Assembly: GCF_027942865.1 (NCBI RefSeq)
Contig: NC_134521.1
Location: 21,888,449 to 21,952,448 of the forward strand
DNA: 64,000 nucleotides
Source: Odontesthes bonariensis
Taxonomy: Eukaryota; Chordata; Actinopteri; Atheriniformes; Atherinopsidae
Direction: 5' to 3'
Under the pieces are notes generated by a model. The model made no database searches and was not told where the DNA came from. It saw only the letters and a list, made by a program, of their open reading frames with translations. The first letter of the stretch is position 1. Each line of letters opens with the position of its first letter. Made by a program: the position numbers and the translations under genes. Positions 26,553-37,830 of the stretch are shown piece after piece.

Positions 26553-27456
26553 TAACTAATTCACTTAGGGCATTGCTGAAGGGAGGCTAAGAGGATTGGG
26601 ACACTCCCAGAATCAGATGAGCTAAAATAACCAAGATGGACCAGTGAGAGCCATGCAGGCCATATGACAAACATGACAGGTCCACACTGGACTCCCAACA
26701 GAACAACTTTACATCTGTATTCCAGCTGGACACTGACCCCTGACTGTGGATGAGACAAATCCCTAACAAGCAATAAACTTCCGAACTACTACTCGTGTTA
26801 ATGACCATCAGCGCACAAACGGGTAAATAATAGATTTCTTTAATATGTCAAACAGCTAAAACAGAAAATCTTTTTTTATCCATCAATCAGATCAGGAACA
26901 CTAAAGGCTAACACTGTTATACATAACACAAATCTTTCAAAAAAATCTAAACAAAACCAATTGACTGACCTAAAATAATAATAATAAATAGTTTAGAGTA
27001 ATGTAACCCTGAAGGAGATTAACACCTATCGCTCCTTCATTTTAGAACAGCACTCCCTCCATTCTATCACAATGCAAGTTTTAAAAGAAAATGAAGAAAT
27101 GTACAATCTGTGAGTGTGTGTGACGGGCTCAGTAATCTTCCATACCAGTTTTTACCTACAGACTTTTCAAAGGCGTTAGTTTTCTCACTTCACATAGCAT
27201 GAAGACAACAGACGTGATTTGGAGTCAGGCAGCATCGATGACAGTCACTGGTCCTTAAATCTCAAAAATCATTCCAAGTAATCGCATTTCTACAGAGGTC
27301 GCTCTCAGAAAGAAAAAAACAAACATAATCTTACAACCATGAAACTGAGAATCAGTGATAACAAGTCCTGGGGGAGAACTGCTTCACACTATCTCATGTT
27401 GAGCTGTCTGACATGCGTGACATGTCGACACACACATCAACATTTTTAATCACCCC
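26280..27456 (-). other. crx: crx 3' UTR with candidate poly(A) signal
   Basis: On the minus strand AATAAA occurs at 26301-26296, about 1.16 kb past the stop codon. The UTR extent is inferred from this hexamer alone. Confidence 0.4.
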
Positions 27457-29482
27457 CTAGAGGACCTGGAATTTCCAGGAGTTTTGGTCCTTGTGGTCAA
27501 GGCAATCCATTGTAGTGAAGCCCAGTTTCCAGGCCTGCTGGTCCTTGTAGTCCAGGCAGTCAACGGAGGTGAAGCCCAGGGAGGAGGCAGTGCTGTAGCC
27601 CTGCGAAGACAGTGATGCTGGGGACTGGCTCAGAGAGCCCCCCATGGAGGGCACAGTGATGGGGCTGAGAGCACCACCGGTGCCTGACAGCTGCGAGTGC
27701 ATGGGGGACAGGTAGGCGCTGCAGTCCAGGCCGGTGAAGAAGGAGGTGGTGCTGGCGTAGCCCTGGCTGTAGGCTGATGGCTGGCCATAGCTCATGGGGT
27801 AAGGTGAGGGCCGCTGCATGCAGGGCGCTGAGGAGGAGGCCAGGGGGTCGGGCAGGGGGGAGATGGCCGGGCTCCAGATGGACACAGCGGTGTTTCCAGT
27901 GCTGGAGCTCGGGGCCAGGCTGGGGCCCGACTGGGCTGAGGACGGGCTGTAAGAGCCAGAGGGGTTAGGAACGGGATCAGGGGCGCTGGGTTCCTGAACC
28001 GGGGAGGCCTTCTTCTTGGGGGGGCGGGGCTTGGACTGACCGCTGCTCTGCTGTTGCTGCTGGCGGCATTTGGCACGGCGGTTTTTAAACCACACCTGAT
28101 AGATACAAAGAAAAAGGCACGTTACAAAACAAAATTCATGGACAGAACCTGGGAGTTGAACTTATGTGGGTTAGGGAGGACGACTGTCTCTTAGATGAAG
28201 TTGAATACATGCAGGAGATAACCTGAAGGACACTGTTGTTTTTCCATCAGCTTCTTCACGTATCTTGTCTCACTATGACTAACCCACAAACACTAAACAG
28301 ACTGTCCTCCATCTTGGCTGTGGCCTGGTCTGCAGTACCTGCACACGGGACTCAGGCAGGTTGATCTTGAGGGCCACCTCTTCCCGCATGAAGATGTCTG
28401 GGTAGCGGGTCTTGGAGAACAGCGCCTCCAGGATGTCCAGCTGTGTCCGAGTGAAGGTGGTGCGCTCCCTGCGCTGCTTCCGGGGAGTGGCTGCCAACCC
28501 AGGGGACACAGATAGACATTATCAGGACGGCAGCAACAGAAAGGTGACATGAATTATAAGCTCAACTCAGACTAGGACGTTAGGGAAGCTTTTCTTTCTA
28601 GAAGAAACACTACATATATTGAAATTAGTCTTGTTTTCCAGATAAAGAAAGACAACAGATACAAATATTAATTAACAGTGTGGAGACAAAGGATATTGAT
28701 CAATATATGAAGCTTAATTTACATTCATTTGCCATACTTTGAGTCCAGTTAAAGGGGTTTTCTGTCTGCCCTCCTAATGCCCTCAAACGAATGGATGTAT
28801 CTGTATCAGAACAAGTAGAACACCCACAAGAACAACTGTTTGAAGTATTCACGGGAATTTGGGATTTTACAAAATGAGTGTCTCGTCGACATTTTTTCTT
28901 TGTTAATGTGATAACATTTGAAGGAAAAAGTGCGAAATATAAAAATTGGGGGGGTTAAAAAGGTTGAATAATGTATACAGCCAATCCTTATGAACAAACA
29001 CGTCGTATTCACGACAGTACAGTGTTGAAATTATAAGGTGAACTTTAAATCGAATCATTAAGAAAAACACAAAGGTTTGTCCCATGGGTTATTTTACCCT
29101 CTTAAACCAACATGACAGTCACGTATATTCACTATGCCCCCATAATCATCCAGACTTTTTGTCAACATTCTGTCTCTGACAGAACAAATCATTTATTACC
29201 GTTTACTTCATTAGATTTTTTTCGTTTGGCTGCAGCATTACGCACCAGCCTGTGCGTTTTTACGCATCATTTGGGTCACACTTGAAACGATCACTTACGA
29301 GGTTAAAAAGGAAACAAATGCGCAATAAACGTACAAATAATTAAAATATACTCAGAAAAAAAAGTATATGTCAGATAGTACTTACGTGGATACGCGACGG
29401 TTGTGTGAAGGACATCCATCCCGGGACCAGGCAAATTTAACCCGTTCATTGTGTAATGGGGTTGCTTTATGTAGGACATCAT
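27457..29482 (-). CDS. crx: Otx-class homeobox transcription factor, crx/otx5 type, complete
   Basis: Minus-strand exons 29482-29386, 28490-28339 and 28095-27457 encode 295 residues. The N-terminus [10 protein letters not shown], a paired-class homeodomain (about residues 36-95) starting [16 protein letters not shown] and ending [13 protein letters not shown], and the C-terminal OTX tail with two DCLDxKDQ repeats ending WKFQVL define the family. Lysine at homeodomain position 50 (VWFKNRR) gives TAATCC/GGATTA specificity. The SYIKQPHY start and the neighbours kptn and nova2 favour crx/otx5 over otx1 or otx2. The intron splitting the homeodomain before VWF is the conserved Otx intron. The first junction yields PPTPRKQ where many Otx proteins have PATPRKQ. 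Family members drive photoreceptor and pineal gene expression in the nucleus. The main doubt is which teleost paralog, crx or otx5, this is. Confidence 0.9.
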
Positions 29483-31383
29483 CCTTGCAGCAGGCTTTTA
29501 ATTCCTGTTGCTGACTTGTGGGACGGGCAACGCAACGCAACGCAACAACCGCGGGGCCCTCAGAGCTCAGCGGCGGCAACAAGTCGATGAGTCCGATCCA
29601 ACCTGCTGCGCAGAGAGGCTTGACGCGCCGGAGTTCGCAGCTGAAACGCCAAAGAGTGTTCTTTTCGAAACTGCACTTTCGGCTTAAACTCACTGTCAGC
29701 TTAGCAGCAGAGCAGAGAGCGGCGCGCTGAGCATCCGGACCGCTTCTACGACTCAGATCTCAGGCGGTCAGAGTCATCACACACAGGTAGAGTGGCCCCC
29801 GAATTCCTGTGCGACCTGGTAAAGTCGCTCCACTGAGTTTCTTTACTGGCACGCGCTGCTAATTAGAGGCGGCCAGTGAGTCTGCAAACCCCTCCCACAC
29901 TCACACCACACACACGCGCACAACGGGCGCAAGAGGAAAACCACAGCAACAGGCTGAATAATTCGCCGAGCCGTGCTCAGGTCTACACAGTTTCTTATTG
30001 TCATAGCAGTGAAGTCTTTGAGTTTCTCCTCTGATATGAAGACTCCTTTCTCACTGGTATGCCAAACACATGAATAAAAATTCAAATACATGTAAAAAAA
30101 AATACATGGTAAAAATGTTCAGTTGAATAAATATACCCTCCAAACAAAAGTAAATAGCTATTCATGATGAATAATGTTTATAAATGTTTTTTTTTTCCCA
30201 TCAGTGCCCACTTTTACATTCCTCAAAATGCTCTCCTCCTGCACATTCCTGATCAATTAGCCGGCTGCCCATCACATGCACCTTCACACATAACTCACAG
30301 ATTATATTCATCTCCAAAGTAGCTGCTTGCACATTTACTAAAATCACCCAGATGCATGAAAGCGACAAAGCTCATTTGATTTATCATAATATGCTTTATC
30401 TGAAAAGTAAGTATCTTATCTCCAGATAAAGAGAGGAAAGACAGAGCAATCCGTTCAGTGGTGGAGCTGGAAAGAGGCTGGAGGGACTGCAGCAGCCACA
30501 CCAAAGTTGGGGATATGGACCTGTCAGTGAGAAGGCCGAGCAGACAGAAAAGACAAGAAAATGGTAGAAGATGAGAAAAGTTGAGAGCAACATGGGCAAA
30601 AGAGTCAAAGTCGAGAGACAGCTGCTGCACCTGATGGGGGACTGGACACATGAGGATGGAGAGCATTTCTGCCATCCCAATTTGTTTCTGTGGACCAGGG
30701 TGTCGCCAAGTGTGAGAATATTTGCCCAGATGTGAGTCTGACATACGTCTGTGGGTGTGTGTATGAATGTGACCAAGTCTGCACATGTGCATGCACTGTT
30801 CTGCACTTTATGGGTTTATATCAAGTTTTGAAATGTTTAACAAACTGACTCTTAACTCTGTGTTAAAAGTTTTAAACTATGATGCTTTTACTGTAGAAAG
30901 TATTATTTGGACTTTTTACCTCTCAGACTCAAACGTTCGGTCACTTAATTGTCCAGTTAGGAACGCAAGAACCTACAATCCCTGACCAAGCTGAAATGGC
31001 GCATTTTTTTATTGGTATTTATTTTTCTCTGTCGAAAAATATTACATCTGTCGCACAAACACTGCCCACTTAATGATGGCAGTGCAATCTAATGCTCATC
31101 TTATAGCTGCAACAGCAAATAGGGAAATAGGCATGAGGACGGAGTGGATTTAATCCCTGTTCGACTGCCCTTCCCCCATAAAACTGGACTCACAACTCGT
31201 TCAGAATGATGCAAGCAAGCATTTTTGTTTTAAGACCGAGCACAGATTGTGATCGACATGCTGTGGGCTGACTGATGCCTGAAACTCAGGAAGACGGACT
31301 GTACAGATGGAGAGCAGGTATCCGGGTGGATGGAAGGATACAGGGATGGGACAGAGGAAAGAGGCGGGTACGCCGAGGGGAAG
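29483..31383. other. upstream region of crx; promoter presumed
   Basis: The sequence just above the crx start (29483-29900) is GC-richer and probably holds the promoter and 5' UTR, but no TATA box or start site can be assigned. TAATCC occurs at 31151. No coding sequence was seen. Confidence 0.4.
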
Positions 31384-31446
31384 TGAGGGGAATGTGGGTG
31401 GGTGGGTGGGGGGGGGTGGGGGTGGGGGGGGGGGGGGGGGGGGGGG
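31384..31446. repeat. G-rich tract, GGGT/GGGG repeats
   Basis: Roughly 50 of 63 bases are G, with runs of 4 to about 22 separated by single T. The strand could form G-quadruplexes, and the run is also liable to sequencing error. Confidence 0.9.
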
Positions 31447-31959
31447 TGAAGGGGCAGAGGGTGGGGGAAGGCTCCAGTCCTCGTCCCCACTGACACACTG
31501 CTGCAGTTAATCCAGATTAGAGTGTCTAAAACAGGTCGGCTAAATCTGCAGGGCAGCCAGCAATACAGAGGCTGCTGTCAGCCTCAATCACTCACCCCGC
31601 ACTCACACGCACACACGGACAGACGCACACTGTAATAATCTCCTCTGTGCAAACCAGGTGCTACCAGCAGCTCAGCACACTCCTCCATTAACCTCTGCCC
31701 TTTCCAGCCCAGTTAGGACTCACACCAGTCGGACGTCCGTTCTGTCGGGCACAGAGAAAAGTGCACAATAGTACGGGACAACCTACAGTCAGATGGAGAC
31801 GACCAACAGGTAATCTCCGTGCTACCATTTGACAGATCTGTACCACTGCACCCTTCAATTTGCTGAGTCATCATGAATCTCAATATGACCTGCAGACTTA
31901 ACTTTGGAGCCCTGTGCCCTGTGCCCTGTGCCGCCACCACTGTGCTGGATTACACCTCC

Positions 31960-32197
31960 AAGATGTAGAGGCAGTATTATTTTCTAGTTTTACACAGCAA
32001 TACAATGAAGCCACAGAATCATTCAGTGCTTTCCTGCTGAACACATTTCTACATGCGCTGATGAGCACTTCTGAGGCTGTGTGGGGTTCGGCATCTTGCC
32101 AAAAACAGTTTTTCATGTGGAAATGGGATGCTGGGGATTGAATCCTCTCCCCTCCCAGTTGGTGAACAGCCACCGTAACTCTTGAGCCACAGGTGCT
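31960..32197 (-). repeat. tRNA-derived SINE, degraded
   Basis: On the minus strand it begins GTGGCTCAAGAGTTACGG with a B-box-like GGATTCAATCCCC. It then continues GGCAAGATGCCGAACCCC, a body I recognise from a widespread teleost SINE (TTGGGCAAGACACTGAACCCC type). It is diverged and not a functional tRNA gene. Confidence 0.55.
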
Positions 32198-32656
32198 CGT
32201 ACGTTAGCTTTAGCATTTTGAGGACCCATGTAACCAAATGCTCAGGAAGTGTAACGCGACTTCACCACTGCTGATTGCGTCTGTTTAATATGTGAGCCTC
32301 TTTGATGTTTAAACATGAAGCCTCTGGCTCAAATCCACTGAGAACATTTAGTTTGAGGAAAGTATTAAACGTGTAAAGAAGTAAAATCGTGAAAAGAAAT
32401 TCGATGCGAGATGTTTTGAAATATGGAAATGGAGAATGGTATCTCACTTCTGATAAGACACCTGATAAGTTGATCAACTTCAATTTTAAAAACGTCTTTT
32501 TAAGCTATTTTAAGTTGTTATTTTTACCATCATCATATCTAATACTTAATGTTTTACTGTACAATGTAGTTTTTATATATCATAATGTATCACAAATCTC
32601 ATATCACTGCGGTGCATAAAAAATCCAGAAAACAGGAAACACATATTCTCTTGTGC
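32198..32656. other. AT-rich intergenic spacer
   Basis: No feature was recognised between the SINE and the LINE target duplication. Confidence 0.5.
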
Positions 32657-33099
32657 AAAATAAGATTCCCTCCCCATGAGCTGTCACCTTACCGTGGTGG
32701 GGGGGTTTGCGTGCCCCAATGAGTCTGGGAGCTATGTTGTCTGGGGCTTTAAGCCCCTGGTAGGGTCACCCATGGCAAACAGATCCTAGATGAGGGACCA
32801 GACAAAGAACAGCTCATAAAAACCCCTGTGATGATGAAGAAAATTGGACACCGTGTTCCTTCGCCCGGACGCGGGTCACCGGGGCCTCCCCCTGGAGCCA
32901 GGCCCAGGGGTGGGGCCCGCCGGCGAGCGCCTGGTGGCCGGGTCTGTGCCCGTGGGGCTCGGTCGGGCACAGCCCGAAGAAATGACACGGGTCCCCCTTC
33001 CGACAGGCTCACCACCCGTGGGAGGGGCCATGGGGGTCGGTTGCAGTGTGAGCTGGACAGCAGCCGAAGGCAGGGACCTTGGCGGTCTGATCCTCGGCT

Positions 33100-33998
33100 A
33101 CTGAAGCTGTCTCTTGGGACGTGGAACGTCACCTCTCTGCTGGGGAAGGAGCCTGAGCTGGTGCGCGAGGCTGAGCGGTTCCGGCTAGATATAGTCGGAC
33201 TCACCTCGACGCATGGCTTGGGCTCCGGAACCAGCCTCCTCGAGAGGGGGTGGACTCTCTTCCACTCTGGAGTTGCCCGCGGTGAGAGGCGTAGAGCAGG
33301 TGTGGGCATACTTATTGCCCCCCGGCTGTGCGCTTGTACATTGGGGTTCACCCCGGTAGACGAGAGGGTAGCCTCCCTCCGCCTTAGGGTGGGGGGATAG
33401 GTCCTGACTGTTGTTTGTGCTTATGCACCGAACGGCAGTTCAGAGTACCCACCCTTTTTGGAGTCCTTGGAGGAGGCACTGGAGAGTGCTCCTCCGGGAG
33501 ACTCCCTCGTCCTGCTGGGGGACTTCAATGCTCACGTGGGCAATGACAGTGAGACCTGGAGGGGTGTGATTGGGAGGAACGCCCCCCCCCGATCTGAATC
33601 AGAGTGGTGTTTTGTTGTTGGACTTCTGTGCTCGTCACGGACTGTCCATAACGAACACCATGTTCAGGCATAAGGGTGTCCATATGTGCACTTGGCACCA
33701 GGACACCCTAGGCCGCAGCTCGATGATCGACTTTGTGGTTGTATCGTCGGACTTGCGGCCGTATGTCCTGGACACTCGGGTGAAGAGAGGGGCGGAGCTG
33801 TCAACTGATCACCACCTGGTGGTGAGTTGGCTCCGCTGTTGGGGGAGGAAGCCGGTCAGACCTGGCAGGCCCAAACGTATTGTGAGGGTCTGTTGGGAAC
33901 GGCTGGCGGAATCCCCTGTAAGGAGGAGTTTCAACTCCCACTTCCAACAGAGCTTCAACCATGTCCCGGGGAAGGTGGGGGACATTGAGCCCGAATAG
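33100..33998 (+). pseudogene. LINE endonuclease region, frameshifted
   Basis: The APE-type endonuclease begins LGTWNVTSLLGKEPELV at about 33112. The frame is lost at the G run before 33400, resumes in another frame ([11 protein letters not shown]... [10 protein letters not shown]), shifts again at the C run near 33585, and reaches an in-frame TAG at 33996-33998. Motifs GDFNAH, IDFVVVSSDLRPYV and STDHH are present. Confidence 0.85.
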
Positions 33999-34001
33999 GC
34001 C

Positions 34002-35891
34002 ATGTTCCGTGCCTCCATTGTTGAGGCGGCCGACCGGCGCTGTGGCCGAAAGGTGGTCGGTGCCTGTCGTGGCGGCAATCCCCGAACCCGCTGGTGGACC
34101 CCAGTGGTGAGGGAGGCCGTCAAGCTGAAGAAAGAGTCCTATCGGGCCTTTTTGGCCAGTGGGACTCTGGAAGCAGCTGATGGGTACCGACAGGCCAAGC
34201 GGAACGCAGCCTCGGCGGTTGCTGAGGCAAAAACTCGGGCTTGGGAGGAGTTCGGGGAGGCCATGGAGAATGATTTCCAGATGGCCTCGAGGAGATTCTG
34301 GTCCACCATCCGGCGGCTCAGGGGGGGAAAGCGGTGCACCGTCAACACCGTGTATGGTGAGGGCGGGGCTCTGCTGACTTCAACTAGGGACGTCGTGAGT
34401 CGGTGGGGGGAATACTTCGAGGGCCTCCTCAATCCTACCGACACGCCTTCCGATGAGGAAGCAGAGTTGGGGAGCTCGGACGTGGGGCCTCCCATTTCTG
34501 GGGCTGAGGTTGCCGAGGTGGTCAAAAAACTCCTCGGTGGCAAGGCCCCGGGGGTGGATGAGGTCCGTCCTGAGTTCCTCAAGGCTCTGGATGTTGTGGG
34601 GCTGTCTTGGTTGACACGCCTCTGCAGCATCGCGTGGACATCGGGGGCAGTGCCCCTGGACTGGCATATCGGGGTGGTGGTCCCCCTCTTTAAAAAGGGG
34701 GACCGGAGGGTGTGTTCCAACTATAGGGGGATCACTTCCACAGCCTCCCTGGTAAGGTCTTTTCGGGGGTACTGGAGAGGAGGATCCGCCGGATAGTCGA
34801 ATCTCGGATTCAGGAGGTGCAGTGTGGTTTTCGTCCTGGCCGTGGAACAGTGGACCAGCTCTATACCCTCCGCAGGATCCTGGAGGGAGCATAGGAGTTC
34901 GCCCAACCGGTCTACATGTGTTTTGTGGACTTGGAGAAGACGTTCGACCGTGTCCCTCGGGGACTCTTGTGTGGGGGGTGCTCCGGGAGTATGGAGTGCC
35001 GGACTCCTTGATATGGGCTGTTCGGTCTCTGTATGACCGGTGTCAGAGTTTGGTCCGCATTGCCGGCAGTAAGTCGGACATGTTTCCTGTGAGGGTTGGA
35101 CTCCGTCAGGGCTGCCCTTTGTCACTGATTCTGTTCATAATTTTTATGGACAGAATTTCTAGGCGCAGCCAGGGCGTTGAGGGGGTCCGGTTCGGCGACC
35201 TCAGAATCGGGTCTCTGCTTTTTGCGGACAATGTGGTTCTGTTGGCGTCGTCGGACCGTGACCTTCAGCTCTCACTGGAGCGGTTCGCAGCCGAGTGTGA
35301 AGCGGCTGGGATGAGAATCAGCACCTCCAAATCCGAGACCATGGTCTTCGGCCGGAAAAGGGTGGAATGCTCTCTCCAGGTCGGGAATGAGATCCTTCCC
35401 CAAGTGGAGGGGGTTTGTTCACGAGTGAGGGACGAATGGAGCAGGAGATTGACAGACGGATTGGTGCGGCGTCTGCAGTGATGCGGGCTCTGCACCGGCC
35501 CGTCGTGGTGAAGAAGGAGCTGAGCCAGAAGGCGAAGCTCTTGATTTACCGGTCAATCTATGTTCCTATCCTCATCTATGGTCACGAGCTGTGGGTAGTG
35601 ACCGAAAGAACGAGATCGCGAATACAAGCGGCCGAAATGAGTTTCCTCCGCAGGGTGTCTGGGCTCTCCCTTAGAGATAGGGTGAGAAGCTCGGTCATCC
35701 GGGAGGGGCTCGGAGTAGAACCGCTGCTCCTCCGCATCGAGAGGAGTCAGATGAGGTGGCTCGGGCATCTGGTTCGGATGCCTCCTGGACGCCTCCCCGG
35801 TGAGGTGTTCCGGGCCCATCCCACTGGGAGGAGGACCCGGGGAAGACCCAGGACACGTTGGAGAGACTATGTTTCTCGGCTGGCTTGGTAA
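34002..35891 (+). pseudogene. LINE reverse transcriptase region, frameshifted
   Basis: The frame resumes at MFRASIVEAADRRCGRK and covers the thumb/palm motifs KAPGVDEVRPEFLK, PLFKKGDRRVCSNYRGI, FRPGRGTVDQLYTL, VDLEKTFDRVPRG and GLRQGCPLS. The catalytic box is FADN (35221-35232) instead of FADD. It then runs through RMEQEIDRRIGAASAVMR and GRPRTRWRDYVSRLAW to a premature TAA (35889-35891) where related copies read on. There are at least three frameshifts. Confidence 0.85.
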
Positions 35892-36041
35892 CGCCTCGGG
35901 GTCCCCCCAGAAGAGCTGGAGGAAGTGGCCGGGGACAGGGACGTCTGGGTCTCTTTGCTCAAGCTGCTGCCCCCGCGACCCGATCCCCGGACCAGCGGAA
36001 GATAATGGATGGATGGATGGATGGATGGAAAATAAGATTCC

Positions 36042-36538
36042 TTTTACACCTTTAGCAGAATGTGTCTATTTTACAGCTTGACATTTGTTCCATTTTTTCC
36101 TCTTAGAGAAATAACCATTTTGGAAATTGACATTACAAAATTAGATTGTGTATTACCTTTCAGTAACAATAAGTGATATAAGAATTATTCGAGTGTACCA
36201 GACGGTAGATTTTCTGTTTACAAGCTTCTGTTTATTCAGCATTAGTGACGGATAACATCGTGTTATGCTGATGATACACAACTTTACATGTCAGTTTCAC
36301 CAGATAACTCCAGTCCTTGCTCTTGTTTGTTGTCATCAGTGAATGGCTTAGTTTGTAATAAAATGAATGTATAACACGAATTAACCAGAACATTAAGAAA
36401 CTATATGCAGGACAGAAACGTATACTACTGTGTAGCACAGTCATACTGTCAGTATACACACTGTGTTGAAGGCAGAAATGAAAGAAGCTTCACACAGTAC
36501 AGCACATGGCTTTATGTCCAAGAGGTCACAGGAGTGAC
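36042..36538. other. intergenic, no feature seen
   Basis: No coding sequence or repeat was recognised between the LINE and the MITE. Confidence 0.5.
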
Positions 36539-36881
36539 TTAAAGAGATAGTTAGCATCTTTTGACATGAAGCTTAATGACATCCCATACTAGCAATATCA
36601 TTTATGAACATTAACTTACCCCCCACTGCGTCCTGTGAGCCGAGTTCCGGCCTCGTTTTGGCATTGACGAAAGTAGTCCAACTAGTTGGCTGGGGTTTAA
36701 AAAATAAAGCGTTTTGCTTCTCAAAACAATATACGTTCAAAAGAGTAATACATTTGCATCACAAAATCGTTCTCCAGGAAAAAGTCAGACCTCACAATCG
36801 CTTGGTGCTATCTTCTCTCCCTTCGTATCACTGCGGGCTGTCATACAGCTTCATGTCAAAAGAGGCGAACTATCCCTTTAA
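36539..36881. mobile_element. TTAA-flanked MITE, 343 bp
   Basis: The left terminus TTAAAGAGATAGTTAGCA continues with TCTTTTGACATGAAG. The reverse complement of the right terminus reads TTAAAGGGATAGTTCGCC followed by the same TCTTTTGACATGAAG. There is no coding content. The termini resemble those of the 710-bp element at 8995-9704, so both probably belong to one TTAA superfamily. Confidence 0.8.
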
Positions 36882-37139
36882 GATAAATACACACATTTTA
36901 TATGATTTTATTGAGGTAATAAGCATTTTCACAATATCCTTTTAGAAAAAAAGCTGGTAATTTAGAAAGAAAACAAAAACAAACAAAAAGAAAGCATTTT
37001 TTAAAAAACTGCTTTGAACCTTTATTCAACAGACAAGAGTCCAAATAAATTATTTTCAGTGTCTTTGCTGACCACCTGTGCTCTATTTAGAAAATATAGA
37101 CATCTTTTGAATTTAAAGCAGCAACACAAACACACAAAA

Positions 37140-37830
37140 AAAACCCCGAATGGACAGAAACCACTGTTGGGTGAGCTTTGAGCCCTCAGTCACTGCAGGA
37201 GAAACCGTCATGCCACCATCATCACTGCAGCCACATGGGCTCAGGAGGAGCTTGGAAAACCATTTTTACACAACAATCCACGGCTGCATCCAGAAATGTA
37301 ATCTGAACCTGTATTACACAAAGAGGAGGCCATAGATCCACTCTGTGCAGAGACACGGCCGAGTTCTCTGGACACGAGTAAATCTTAGACGGACAGAAAG
37401 ACAGTGGACACGTGTTCTGTTGTAAGATGAGTCCACGTATCAGCTGCTTTTTGGAAAAACTCACGTGTGCTCCAATGTGCCAAAGATAAGAAAGAGCATC
37501 CAGGCTGTTATCAGAGAAAGGAGCAAAAACCAGCATCTGTGATGTGCATCAGTGTCCACGGGACGGATGACTACATATGTGTGAAGGGACCATTGATGCA
37601 GAGGTGGATGTTTTGGAGTTTTCGAGAGAGGAATGATACCATCAAGGTGAAGCTTTTCCCGGGAGGTCAGTGGTTATTTCAGCGGGACAATGCCAGACCT
37701 CATTCTGCACGACTTCCAACAGCGTGGATTCATACACACAGAGGGTGTGAGGAGCACGATGAAGAGGAGAGCCAGACGTGGACTCTTGCACAGCTGAAAA
37801 CTTGTATTTAGGAAGAATGGTACAGATCTC
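37140..37830 (+). pseudogene. Tc1/mariner transposase remnant
   Basis: Fragments in shifting frames include HFYTTIHGCIQKCNLNLYY, then a DES motif (first catalytic Asp codon 37426-37428) and FQRDNARPHSARLPTAW (second Asp codon 37686-37688). These are the DDE-transposase landmarks of Tc1-like elements. Frameshifts and stops separate them and the final acidic residue is not evident. The family differs from the inverted-repeat Tc1 elements elsewhere in the window. Confidence 0.7.

Larger units (their letters stand above)
32670..36028 (+). mobile_element. Rex3/RTE-like LINE, near full length, decayed, with 13-bp target duplication
   Basis: The same 13-mer AAAATAAGATTCC stands at 32657-32669 and 36029-36041, bracketing a 3,359-bp insertion with a GGATGGATGG 3' tail, typical of Rex3-type RTE elements. 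The 5' region is a GC-rich leader. The single frame encodes an AP endonuclease (GTWNVTSLL..., [20 protein letters not shown]) and a reverse transcriptase (PLFKKGDRRVCSNYRGIT, CFVDLEKTFDRVP, GLRQGCPLS). It is broken by several frameshifts (for example near 33395, 33585, 34735 and 35410) and in-frame stops (33996-33998, near 34892, and 35889-35891). The catalytic FADD reads FADN at 35221-35232. The element is therefore dead. Confidence 0.9.

Noticed and set aside
31230-31510. Proline-rich or glycine-rich open frames over the G tract
   Set aside because: Low-complexity translation of a G run; no splice context or homology.
32130-32197. Possible tRNA gene on the minus strand (B-box-like GGATTCAATCCCC)
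   Set aside because: No complete cloverleaf, and the following body matches a teleost SINE, so it is a tRNA-derived repeat.
32749-33351. 200-codon minus-strand open frame
   Set aside because: It is an antisense shadow of the GC-rich LINE leader and endonuclease region; no homology of its own.
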